Positions 1 to 7,694 of a DNA stretch of 64,000 nucleotides are shown one piece after another (within the stretch, counting starts at the first letter, position 1; each line of letters opens with the position of its first letter). The notes beneath the pieces are model-generated. The model was given only the letters and a program-made list of their open reading frames with translations, did no database searches and was not told the origin of the DNA. The stretch is from Bacteroides acidifaciens. Its GTDB lineage: Bacteria; Bacteroidota; Bacteroidia; Bacteroidales; Bacteroidaceae. The stretch is from positions 62,001-126,000 of the forward strand of contig NZ_JANJZR010000003.1 of the NCBI RefSeq assembly GCF_024623065.1, read 5' to 3'. The translations under genes were made by a program, and so were the position numbers.

Positions 1-956
1 GCATCTTTAGCGAATTGAATAACATTAAGAATGTTAGTATGGATGAGCCTTATGCTGCTATTTGTGGCATTACACAAGATGAGATGCTTACCCAAATGAA
101 AGATGATATAGAGCTGTTGGCGAAAAAGATGGATGTCGGGTTTGAAGAAGTAGTTGTGAAGTTGAAAGAAAACTACGACGGATATCATTTCACCTATCCG
201 TCTCCTGATGTCTATAATCCATTTAGTTTGCTTAATGCTTTTGCAGATGGAAAATTCAATTCTTACTGGTTTGGAAGCGGCACACCTACCTATCTGTTAA
301 AGATGTTGGATAAGTTTAATGTGGAACCTTCTGAAATAGGACGTAAGCAGGCAAAAGTTTCTGCTTTCGATGCTCCTACCGAAACGATGACTGCTATTAC
401 TCCATTGTTGTATCAGAGTGGTTATATCACTATTAAAGATTATGATAAGGAATTGGATATTTATACGCTTGATATTCCCAATAAAGAAGTGCGGTTAGGA
501 TTGATGGAGAGCCTTCTTCCTCATTATGTTGCCAATAATGCAGAGGAAGCCAATACTATGGTGGCTTATCTTTCGCGTGATATCCGGAATGGTGATATGG
601 ATGCCGCATTGCATCGTTTGCAGACATTCTTGTCTACTATTCCCCAATGTGACAATACGAAGTATGAAGGTCATTATCAGCAAATGTTTTATGTTATATT
701 CAGTTTATTGAATTTCTATGTAGACGTGGAAGTCCGTACTCCCCGGGGACGGGTGGATATGGTGCTGCGCACAAAGACTACATTGTATGTGATGGAACTG
801 AAACTGGATAAGAATGCGGATATGGCGATGGAACAGATTGATTTGAAGAATTATCCGGAACGTTTTGCTTTGTGTGGACTGCCTGTCGTGAAGGTGGCTG
901 TCAATTTTGATAGCGAACGTTGTACAATAGGGGAGTGGAGGATAGAAAGAGAATAA
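1..956 (+). CDS. AAA-ATPase-like / PD-(D/E)XK nuclease protein, 3' part
   Basis: The start lies left of the window; the frame is open from base 3 and ends with TAA at 954-956. The visible residues align along their length with the C-terminal 60% of the complete paralogue at 26056-27615, sharing the blocks NYDGYHFTYPS, NPFSLLNAF, GSGTPTYLL and YQSGYITIKDYDK. The last third has RGRVDMVL followed by YVMELKL, the D...ExK arrangement of PD-(D/E)XK nucleases. The ATPase half is not visible. The family (AAA-ATPase-like plus PDDEXK_9 domains) is multi-copy in Bacteroides; its substrate is unknown to me and a DNA-related or defence role is only inference. A weak TTG at 15 is not the real start, because homology continues upstream of it. 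Confidence 0.85.
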   Translation, partial: IFSELNNIKNVSMDEPYAAICGITQDEMLTQMKDDIELLAKKMDVGFEEVVVKLKENYDGYHFTYPSPDVYNPFSLLNAFADGKFNSYWFGSGTPTYLLKMLDKFNVEPSEIGRKQAKVSAFDAPTETMTAITPLLYQSGYITIKDYDKELDIYTLDIPNKEVRLGLMESLLPHYVANNAEEANTMVAYLSRDIRNGDMDAALHRLQTFLSTIPQCDNTKYEGHYQQMFYVIFSLLNFYVDVEVRTPRGRVDMVLRTKTTLYVMELKLDKNADMAMEQIDLKNYPERFALCGLPVVKVAVNFDSERCTIGEWRIERE

Positions 957-1027
957 ATATATGGACTCTCCATTTATACATTAAGCCGGGTGCGTGCTAA
1001 AAGATAGATATTAGCCGGTATTTTTTG

Positions 1028-1068
1028 CTTTTGAGCAAAAGAACTTCGCTTGCCAAGCTGTATCTTTG
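1028..1068 (+). promoter_or_regulatory. Candidate promoter region of the acyltransferase gene
   Basis: A TATCTTTG box at 1061-1068 fits the Bacteroides -7 consensus TAnnTTTG and lies 35 bases before the ATG at 1104. No clean TTTG -33 box is present at the expected spacing. Just upstream is a short inverted repeat, CTTTTG-AG-CAAAAG (1028-1041), which could be an operator or chance. Confidence 0.45.
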
Positions 1069-1103
1069 CCATCTGAAAATATTAATTAAACAATAAAAAA
1101 CAG

Positions 1104-2276
1104 ATGTCGAACGTTTCTTCCTCAGCTTTTGCAGACACTAAAGCACATTATGATCTTCTTGACGGACTTCGTGGCGTGGCAGCTCTCATGGTTATATGGT
1201 ATCATATATTTGAGGGCTACGCTTTTGCGGAAGTCAGTAATTCCGCTGGTAGCGGTATGATTGAAACCTTCAATCATGGGTATTTGGCTGTCGATTTTTT
1301 CTTTATCCTTTCGGGTTTTGTTATCGGTTATGCGTATGACGACCGTTGGGGTAAGAGCATGACAATGAAAAATTTCTTCAAACGCCGTTTGATACGTCTT
1401 CATCCTATGGTAATCATGGGTGCTGTTCTGGGGGCTGTCACATTTTATCTTCAGGGGTGTGTGCAATGGGATGGAACACACGTTGCCATATCAATGGTTA
1501 TGCTGTCTCTTCTCTGCACGATATTCTTTATTCCTGCGATGCCGGGTGTAGGTTATGAAGTCCGCGGAAATGGGGAGATGTTCCCGTTGAACGGGCCTTG
1601 CTGGTCATTGTTCTTTGAATATATAGGTAATATCCTTTATGCCCTGTTTATTCGTCGTTTGTCGAACAGGGCGTTGACGGTACTTGTAGTCTTGTTGGGA
1701 ATTGCGTTGGCATTATTTGCTGTCTTCAATATTTCAGGTTATGGGAATATCGGAGTGGGATGGACATTGGACGGCGTGAATTTCTTAGGCGGATCATTGA
1801 GGATGCTTTTCCCTTTCTCTTTGGGTATGCTTCTGTCGCGTAACTTCAAACCCGTCAGGCTGAAAGGTGCATTCTGGATATGCGCCATTGTCTTGATTGC
1901 TTTGTTTTCGGTTCCTTATCTGGAAGGTGCAGAGCCGTTTTGCGTAAATGGTGCTTATGAAGCATTTTGTGTTATCATAGCTTTCCCTATTCTTGTCTGG
2001 CTGGGAGCATCGGGAATCACTACGGATAAGAAGTCGACCGCGATATGTAAGTTCCTGGGAGATATATCTTATCCGATTTATGTGGTTCATTATCCGCTTA
2101 TGTATTTGTTCTATGCATGGTTGATTAAGAATCAGCTCTACACTTTGGGAGAAACTTGGGAAGTGGCTTTGTGTGTTTACGCATTGAGTGTTGTATTGGC
2201 TTGTCTGTGCCTGAAGTTGTATGATGAACCTGTACGGAAATGTCTGGCTAAACGCTTGCTGCATAAAAAGCTGTAA
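1104..2276 (+). CDS. Membrane acyltransferase, acyltransferase-3 family
   Basis: 390 residues, an integral membrane protein with about ten hydrophobic segments. The N-terminal DGLRGVAALMVIWYH and FFFILSGFVIGYAYD blocks and the RRLIRLHPM motif are typical of acyltransferase family 3 (OafA/YrhL type). Known members transfer acetyl or other acyl groups to sugars of surface polysaccharide or peptidoglycan; the acceptor here cannot be read from sequence. The gene stands alone, with a probable promoter upstream and a strong hairpin shared with the convergent sdaA downstream. Length is normal for the family. Confidence 0.9.
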   Translation: MSNVSSSAFADTKAHYDLLDGLRGVAALMVIWYHIFEGYAFAEVSNSAGSGMIETFNHGYLAVDFFFILSGFVIGYAYDDRWGKSMTMKNFFKRRLIRLHPMVIMGAVLGAVTFYLQGCVQWDGTHVAISMVMLSLLCTIFFIPAMPGVGYEVRGNGEMFPLNGPCWSLFFEYIGNILYALFIRRLSNRALTVLVVLLGIALALFAVFNISGYGNIGVGWTLDGVNFLGGSLRMLFPFSLGMLLSRNFKPVRLKGAFWICAIVLIALFSVPYLEGAEPFCVNGAYEAFCVIIAFPILVWLGASGITTDKKSTAICKFLGDISYPIYVVHYPLMYLFYAWLIKNQLYTLGETWEVALCVYALSVVLACLCLKLYDEPVRKCLAKRLLHKKL

Positions 2277-2295
2277 TGAATAATAGAAACAGGAA

Positions 2296-2337
2296 CGGGT
2301 GTCAAAAGAAGGTAAATACATGACCTTTTGACACCCG
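2296..2337. terminator. Bidirectional terminator between acyltransferase gene and sdaA
   Basis: Perfect 13-bp stem CGGGTGTCAAAAG / CTTTTGACACCCG around a 16-base loop, followed on the + strand by a T-rich stretch (CTTGCTTTTT). It lies between two convergent genes and can serve both. Confidence 0.85.
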
Positions 2338-2351
2338 CTTGCTTTTTATAA

Positions 2352-3560
2352 TTACATCTGCTGATAATCTTTTGCCAGTCCGCCTTCGCTTGTTTCTTTG
2401 TAGAGTGACGGCAGGTCGTGTCCGGTCTGTTTCATTACTTGCACCACTTTGTCGAAAGAAACACGGTGCATCCCGTCTGTAAAGGCTGAGTAAAGATTGG
2501 CATCCAATGCACGGGCAGCGGCGTAGGCGTTGCGTTCGATGCAGGGGATTTGTACCAATCCGCATACGGGGTCGCAGGTCATTCCCAAGTGGTGCTCAAG
2601 TCCCATCTCGGCAGCATACTCGATTTGTGCCGGGCTACCACCGAATAGCTGGTTGGCGGCAGCCGAAGCCATGGCGCAGGCAACGCCTACTTCTCCTTGA
2701 CAGCCGACTTCCGCGCCGGAGATAGAAGCGTTGAACTTGACGATGTTTCCGATTAAGCCGGCAGTGGCCAATGCCCGCAAGATACGCATATCGCTGAAAT
2801 CGCGGCTTTTCTGTAAATGATAAAGCACGGCAGGCATCACACCGCACGAACCGCAGGTCGGTGCAGTCACAATCTTTCCGCCGGAAGCGTTCTCTTCACT
2901 TACCGCCAAGGCGTAAGAAAAGACAAGCCCTCTGGATTGGAGAGATTGCTTATAACCGGTGGCACGTATATAATAGGTGGAGGCTTTTCGTCTGAGGTTT
3001 AATGGGCCGGGCAGTACGCCTTCCGCTTCCAGGCCGCGGTGGATGGCATCTTTCATTGTGCTCCATACCTCTGCCAGATAGTCCCATATATCTTCGTTCT
3101 CACATTCTTTCACGTATTCCCAATAACTTTTCCCGGTACGTTCGCACCATTGCAGTATCTCGGTCATGTTGTTCATGCCGTATACTTCCGGGCTTTCGAT
3201 TGTCTGGGTGTTGTTGTTTTCTGCCAGTGCGCCGCCGCCTATGCTGTAAACAGTCCAGTTCTCGGTAACTTTATTATTGGCGTCAAAGGCTGCAAATGTC
3301 ATTCCATTAGGATGGAAAGGCAGGAATACTTTGGGCTGCCATATGATTTCTACCGGAGCGGCAGGTTGCAGGGTGTCTATGATGGCTACATCTGTCATGT
3401 GCCCTTTTCCCGTAGCGGCCAAACTGCCATAGAGGGTGACTTTAAAAGAAGTGGCGTCCGGATGACGCTCCAGAAACATTTCAGCAGCTTTACGTGGTCC
3501 CATTGTGTGGCTACTGGAAGGGCCTGTGCCTATCCTATATAGCTCTTTGATTGATTTCAT
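2352..3560 (-). CDS. sdaA: L-serine ammonia-lyase, iron-sulfur dependent
   Basis: 402 residues in one chain: N-terminal beta domain beginning with the signature YRIGTGPSSSHTMGPRKAA, and C-terminal alpha domain. The enzyme deaminates L-serine to pyruvate and ammonia with a [4Fe-4S] cluster. Cysteines in APTCGSCGVMPA (about residue 231) and TCDPVCGLVQIPC (about residue 327) are the expected cluster ligands. Cytoplasmic, with no signal peptide. The start chosen is MKSIKELYRIG, which puts the conserved motif at the very N-terminus as is usual. It is convergent with the acyltransferase gene. Upstream lies a CorA remnant rather than a partner gene, so it is probably transcribed alone. Confidence 0.95.
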   Translation of the reverse strand: MKSIKELYRIGTGPSSSHTMGPRKAAEMFLERHPDATSFKVTLYGSLAATGKGHMTDVAIIDTLQPAAPVEIIWQPKVFLPFHPNGMTFAAFDANNKVTENWTVYSIGGGALAENNNTQTIESPEVYGMNNMTEILQWCERTGKSYWEYVKECENEDIWDYLAEVWSTMKDAIHRGLEAEGVLPGPLNLRRKASTYYIRATGYKQSLQSRGLVFSYALAVSEENASGGKIVTAPTCGSCGVMPAVLYHLQKSRDFSDMRILRALATAGLIGNIVKFNASISGAEVGCQGEVGVACAMASAAANQLFGGSPAQIEYAAEMGLEHHLGMTCDPVCGLVQIPCIERNAYAAARALDANLYSAFTDGMHRVSFDKVVQVMKQTGHDLPSLYKETSEGGLAKDYQQM

Positions 3561-3580
3561 GATTGAAAGTGTGTTTTCGT

Positions 3581-3720
3581 TAATACCAATTTTTCTTTTT
3601 GCCTGACAAATATACGATAATACCGATAATTCCCATCACAAACCAGGCAAATAAATATCCATATCGCCAATCTAATTCGGGCATCCATTTATAGTTCATC
3701 CGTAAATCGTTGTTGGAGAT
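3581..3720 (-). pseudogene. Remnant of the C-terminus of a CorA-type magnesium transporter
   Basis: Reading the minus strand and ending at a TAA beside sdaA gives MNYKWMPELDWRYGYLFAW, then a hydrophobic helix (FVMGIIGIIVYLSG) and a basic end KKKNWY. This is the CorA ending: GMN motif, MPEL-W-x-GY loop, second membrane helix, lysine-rich tail. The GMN motif is split. One frame reads IYG and then stops, and the next frame continues MNYKWMPEL, as expected from loss of a single A in GGA-ATG. The rest of the gene is absent, since mutS2 ends at 3768. The fragment is surely non-functional. Confidence 0.7.
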
Positions 3721-3767
3721 ATAAAGGTTTACCGATGAAGAAAGCGTTTTCCGGCAGATTTTGCAGA

Positions 3768-6269
3768 TTAGTCAAAATCGACTACCGTGATGCCGGCACC
3801 GCCGAACTGCACATGCTCGTCGGCATAATGTCTGACTCCAGGCACGGTGGACAGATATTGGCGGATAAGTGTACGGAGTATTCCGGTTCCTGTGCCGTGA
3901 AGGATACGTACACGATTCATGCCGACCAATATAGCGTCGTCGACGAAATAAGTGACCGCTTGCAGCGCTTCGTCTCCACGCATTCCGCGGACGTCGATAT
4001 CCTGTTTGAAATTCAGTTTCTTTTCATACATCTGGTCATGCGTCTGGCTGCTGACAAAAGAGCTTTTAGCAATTCCTTCCGTCTTTTGAACGGCGTTGCT
4101 ACGTTCAAGCCGGTCAAGTTTTACGGTCGTCTTGATACTTCCGAAAGCGACAGTCGCGTTTTTACCATTGATTTCCATCACCTGTCCGACACTGGTCTGC
4201 CCTTTGATTTTTACATTGTCGCCAACTGCGATAGGAGTGACTTTGGGTGTGGTTGAAGGAGTGGCAGCGGCGGCTTTCGGTTCGTTTTTCTTGTTCTTCT
4301 TCCGTTCCTGCTTCTCTTTCAGTCTCTCCATTTTGCGTGCAATCTTCTCTTCCTGCTCTGTGGAAGCCAGTGCGTCCAGAGAGGTGCGGAAGTCGGTCAG
4401 TTCCTGACGTGCCAAGCGTGTTTTTTCTTTTTCCGCTTGTGCTTCCTTGATGGTACGGATCGTATTTTCAATGCGGGCGTTTGATTCTTGCAACATTCGC
4501 TCTGCCTCTTCTTTCGCCTGTTTGATAATCTCTTTCCGTGATTTCTGCAATTCTTCCATTTCCGACTGATAACGGGCGATAGTCTCTTCCATATGCTTTT
4601 CCCGCTGGCGGATCGTTTGGCGTTTGCTTTCCCAGTAGCGTTTGTCGCGGACAATATCTTGTAGATATTTGTCGGCATTGATATACTCGCTTCCTACGAT
4701 TTCCGAAGCATCGGCAATGACGTCTTCCGGTAATCCGATTTTGCGGGCGATTTCTACAGCGAATGAACTTCCCGGATTACCGATTTGCAATTGGAAGAGC
4801 GCCTGCATCAGATGGCGGTCGTAAAGCATGGCTCCATTTACCACTCCTTCATGGTCTTCGGCAAAATGTTTCAGATTTTGGTAGTGGGTGGTGATTACTC
4901 CGAATGTCCGCTTTTGATTGAAACGTCTCAATACAGCTTCGGCAATAGCACCGCCAATCTGTGGTTCCGTACCACCGCCAAACTCGTCAATCAGGATGAG
5001 GCTGCGTTCATTGCAGTTTTTCATCATAATCTTCATATTGGTCAGATGGGAAGAGTAGGTGCTCAGGTCATCTTCGATGGACTGTTCGTCGCCGATATCA
5101 ATAAAGATACTGCTGAATATACCTGCATGGCTACGCTCATGCAAGGGAATCAGCATGCCACATTGCAACATATATTGCAGTAACCCGACTGTTTTCAGAC
5201 AGACTGATTTACCACCGGCATTCGGGCCGGAAATGATAAGGATACGTTGTTTATGATTAAGTTCTATGTCCAAAGGTATGACTTTCTTTCCATGTTTGGC
5301 TAATGAAAGTTGTAACAAGGGATGTACCGCCATCGTCCAGTCCAACAGTTGTTCGTTTTCGACGGCAGGTTTCAGACTGTTCGTTTGTATCGCAAAATAA
5401 CTTTTCGCACGGATAAAGTCCACCTCTGCCAAAAACTCGTACGACTGAAGGATTTCCGGGATAGACGGACGAAGTATGTTTGAAAACTCGGTGAGGATAC
5501 GGATAATCTCGCGCCGTTCGTCTCCTTCGAGTTCTCGGATACGGTTATTCGCTTCCACCACTTCGGCAGGCTCTATAAATACGGTCTTTCCGCTGGCGGA
5601 TTCATCGTGTACGATTCCTTTTATTTTTCGTTTCAATCCCGGTGCAACGGGGATTACCAGGCGACCGTCGCGCATAGTGGGTGCTACGTCTTTGTCCACA
5701 TATCCTTCAGACTGCGCATTGCGCAGAATACTGTTCAAAGAGCGTGAAATACTTCCCATCGTACTGGCAAGCTCACGACGTATGCGGGATAATTCGGTAG
5801 AGGCATTATCCTTGATTTTTCCATATTTGTTGAGGATACCGTCTATTTTTCCAATCAGTTGCGGGAATACGGCTATATCTCCCGCCAGTCTTTTCAGGCT
5901 GGGGTAGGGAGCGTCGTTTTCCTCTTCATCCTCGTTCCGGTGCAGGAAGCGAACGATGTCGCGGATTGTTTCTAACGAACGGCGCAGGTCGAACAGTTCT
6001 TGTTCGTCCAGATACATGCCTTCTATCCGCACTCGTTTCAGTGAAGGACGGACATCAAAAAAGAATTGGTCGGGAAATCCGTCCTCTTCCTGAATGATGC
6101 GAACAAACTCAGTTACCTGGTTTAATTTCTCTTCCACTTCTTCATATTGTTCGGAAAAACTCATATCCATGACCCGCTCTTCACCTAAAGTGCTGAGACA
6201 TTTATCTTTTAGTAATTGTCTTATCTGGTCGAATCCTATCTTTTGCTCAAAATTTTGAGGGTATATCAT
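3768..6269 (-). CDS. mutS2: MutS2 family DNA mismatch/recombination protein
   Basis: 833 residues from the ATG at 6269 (MIYPQNFEQKIGF). An in-frame ATG nine codons earlier is less likely, because homologues usually begin here. The ABC-type ATPase has Walker A SGPNAGGKS near residue 345 and Walker B ILIDEFGGGTEP near 423. A long lysine/glutamate-rich coiled coil follows (about 510-640), and the last 80 residues form an Smr endonuclease domain with DVRGMRGDEAL and HGTGTGILR. MutS2 proteins suppress recombination or act on stalled ribosomes depending on species; they lack the mismatch-recognition domain of MutS. Smr members usually read DLRG, so DVRG is a mild variant. Single gene. Confidence 0.95.
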   Translation of the reverse strand: MIYPQNFEQKIGFDQIRQLLKDKCLSTLGEERVMDMSFSEQYEEVEEKLNQVTEFVRIIQEEDGFPDQFFFDVRPSLKRVRIEGMYLDEQELFDLRRSLETIRDIVRFLHRNEDEEENDAPYPSLKRLAGDIAVFPQLIGKIDGILNKYGKIKDNASTELSRIRRELASTMGSISRSLNSILRNAQSEGYVDKDVAPTMRDGRLVIPVAPGLKRKIKGIVHDESASGKTVFIEPAEVVEANNRIRELEGDERREIIRILTEFSNILRPSIPEILQSYEFLAEVDFIRAKSYFAIQTNSLKPAVENEQLLDWTMAVHPLLQLSLAKHGKKVIPLDIELNHKQRILIISGPNAGGKSVCLKTVGLLQYMLQCGMLIPLHERSHAGIFSSIFIDIGDEQSIEDDLSTYSSHLTNMKIMMKNCNERSLILIDEFGGGTEPQIGGAIAEAVLRRFNQKRTFGVITTHYQNLKHFAEDHEGVVNGAMLYDRHLMQALFQLQIGNPGSSFAVEIARKIGLPEDVIADASEIVGSEYINADKYLQDIVRDKRYWESKRQTIRQREKHMEETIARYQSEMEELQKSRKEIIKQAKEEAERMLQESNARIENTIRTIKEAQAEKEKTRLARQELTDFRTSLDALASTEQEEKIARKMERLKEKQERKKNKKNEPKAAAATPSTTPKVTPIAVGDNVKIKGQTSVGQVMEINGKNATVAFGSIKTTVKLDRLERSNAVQKTEGIAKSSFVSSQTHDQMYEKKLNFKQDIDVRGMRGDEALQAVTYFVDDAILVGMNRVRILHGTGTGILRTLIRQYLSTVPGVRHYADEHVQFGGAGITVVDFD

Positions 6270-6331
6270 ATCTTTGTTCTTACTAATGGACTGCAAAAAT
6301 ACGATTTATTCGCGAAAAAATTATCAGAATG

Positions 6332-6362
6332 TTTGCAGATTTAAAAATGATTCGTACCTTTG
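6332..6362 (+). promoter_or_regulatory. Promoter of tRNA-Ser(UGA) copy 1
   Basis: TTTG (6332-6335), 19 bases, TACCTTTG (6355-6362): both Bacteroides sigma boxes at canonical spacing, about 40 bases before the tRNA. The same arrangement precedes the second copy at 30999. Confidence 0.8.
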
Positions 6363-6403
6363 CACCGCTTTCAACGGAAAGTACTTCTGATAAAGGAAGT
6401 TTT

Positions 6404-6488
6404 GGAGAGGTGGCAGAGTGGTCGATTGCGGCGGTCTTGAAAACCGTTGTACTGCGAGGTACCCGGGGTTCGAATCCCTGTCTCTCCG
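6404..6488 (+). tRNA. tRNA-Ser(UGA), copy 1
   Basis: An 85-base class II tRNA. The acceptor stem GGAGAGG pairs with TCTCTCC, the anticodon loop CTTGAAAAC contains TGA, there is a long variable arm, the T-loop is GGTTCGAATCC, and the discriminator base is G. CCA is not encoded. It differs by a single base from the copy at 30999-31083. Confidence 0.96.
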
Positions 6489-6503
6489 CTGAAATAAGAT
6501 ATA

Positions 6504-6551
6504 AAACAAATAAAGAGGATGTCCTTCAAAAGGCATCCTCTTTATTTGTTT
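6504..6551. terminator. Terminator after tRNA-Ser copy 1, shared with the MscS gene
   Basis: An 18-bp perfect stem begins AAACAAATAAAG and ends CTTTATTTGTTT, with a 12-base loop. It lies between the tRNA and the convergent channel gene and is A/T-flanked on both sides, so it can act in both directions. Confidence 0.85.
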
Positions 6552-6577
6552 TGTTACATAGCTGGGATAACTATCTT

Positions 6578-7651
6578 TTATTTTGAAATTTTGCCATTAT
6601 CTTCCGGCTCATCTTTTTGTATATAAACCGTCCTTGTTGGAAAAGCAAACTCAAGTCCTGCCTTATTGAAAGAAGCCAGAATCTCCGTATTCATATTCGA
6701 AGTCACTCCTAATATATCCCCTTGCTTCTTAATATAGTAGATATACATGATACCCAGTGCGGAGTCGGAATATTCAGTAAAGACGGCAACCACGTCCGAT
6801 GGACTGGAAGATACATTTTCCACTTTTTGTGGAAGAGCTTTTAAAATCGCCAAAGCCTCTTTCATCTTTTCGGCAGTTGTGCCATACGTCAGTCCGAGAT
6901 TCAGAACGACCCGTCGCATCGGTTCGGAAGAGATGTTGATGATAGAAGAGTCGGTAATCTTATAGTTCGGGATAGTGATGATACGTTTATCATAGTTCAT
7001 GATTCTTGTGCTCCGGATGCCTATATCGATTACTGTTCCTTCGATACTGTCGAAGCGAATGGTATCTCCGATATTGAAAGGCTTGTCTGTCAGGAGGGTG
7101 AAGGCACCGAACACATTCTTTACCGTGTCTTGTGCTGCCAAAGCGAATGCGATACCACCGATACCCAGGGTTCCCAATAATGCGCTGATATTTACTCCGA
7201 CATTACTCAATGCCATCACAAGACCGATAATCCAGACAACAACCAAGATTGTCCTTTTAATAATCGGCAGCATTTTATTATTCTGACCGTCAGAACGGCG
7301 TCCCCAGTAAACTTGAAGCAAACCGCTGAACAAACGGGCGAATACCCAAGTGATATCCAATACAATCAGAATACGGTAAATGTTGTCTACTACTTTCACG
7401 AAACTGTCCGGATATACCAAACGATGAATAGCTATCCAGATACCCAGCAGAATAATTGCAAACTTGAAAGGCGGTTCGAGAGAATAAAAGATAATATTAT
7501 CCAGTTGATTCTTAGTCCGGTCTGTTAACGGTTTAAGTACTCTTTTGCTTAATAGCGTTATCAACTTTACAATAACAATTGCGGCAACAATAATAAGTAT
7601 GGAAATGATCCAGTTCTGAACGGAATTTCCCCAAATTTCATATTCAAACAT
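6578..7651 (-). CDS. Small-conductance mechanosensitive ion channel, MscS family
   Basis: 357 residues. There are about four hydrophobic segments in the first 170 residues, then the pore helix and beta-domain signature: VNISALLGTLGIGGIAFALA, AQDTVKNVFGAF and DKPFNIGDTI. MscS channels open under membrane tension and release solutes on hypo-osmotic shock. One extra helix pair precedes the three-helix MscS core, as in many Bacteroidetes homologues. The C-terminal region (about 270-340) is the usual mixed alpha/beta cap. It is convergent with the tRNA and downstream of pulA in the same direction with a 43-base gap, so a shared transcript is possible though functionally unrelated. Confidence 0.92.
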   Translation of the reverse strand: MFEYEIWGNSVQNWIISILIIVAAIVIVKLITLLSKRVLKPLTDRTKNQLDNIIFYSLEPPFKFAIILLGIWIAIHRLVYPDSFVKVVDNIYRILIVLDITWVFARLFSGLLQVYWGRRSDGQNNKMLPIIKRTILVVVWIIGLVMALSNVGVNISALLGTLGIGGIAFALAAQDTVKNVFGAFTLLTDKPFNIGDTIRFDSIEGTVIDIGIRSTRIMNYDKRIITIPNYKITDSSIINISSEPMRRVVLNLGLTYGTTAEKMKEALAILKALPQKVENVSSSPSDVVAVFTEYSDSALGIMYIYYIKKQGDILGVTSNMNTEILASFNKAGLEFAFPTRTVYIQKDEPEDNGKISK

Positions 7652-7694
7652 ATTCGACTTGATTTTAATTATACATCATGATCATTATTTTAAC

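Noticed and set aside
1122..2321. Minus-strand frames opposite the acyltransferase
   Set aside because: Antisense shadows; codon texture fits only the + strand gene.
4096..5907. Several 100-140-codon frames opposite mutS2
   Set aside because: Low-complexity serine-rich translations caused by the complementary strand of mutS2.
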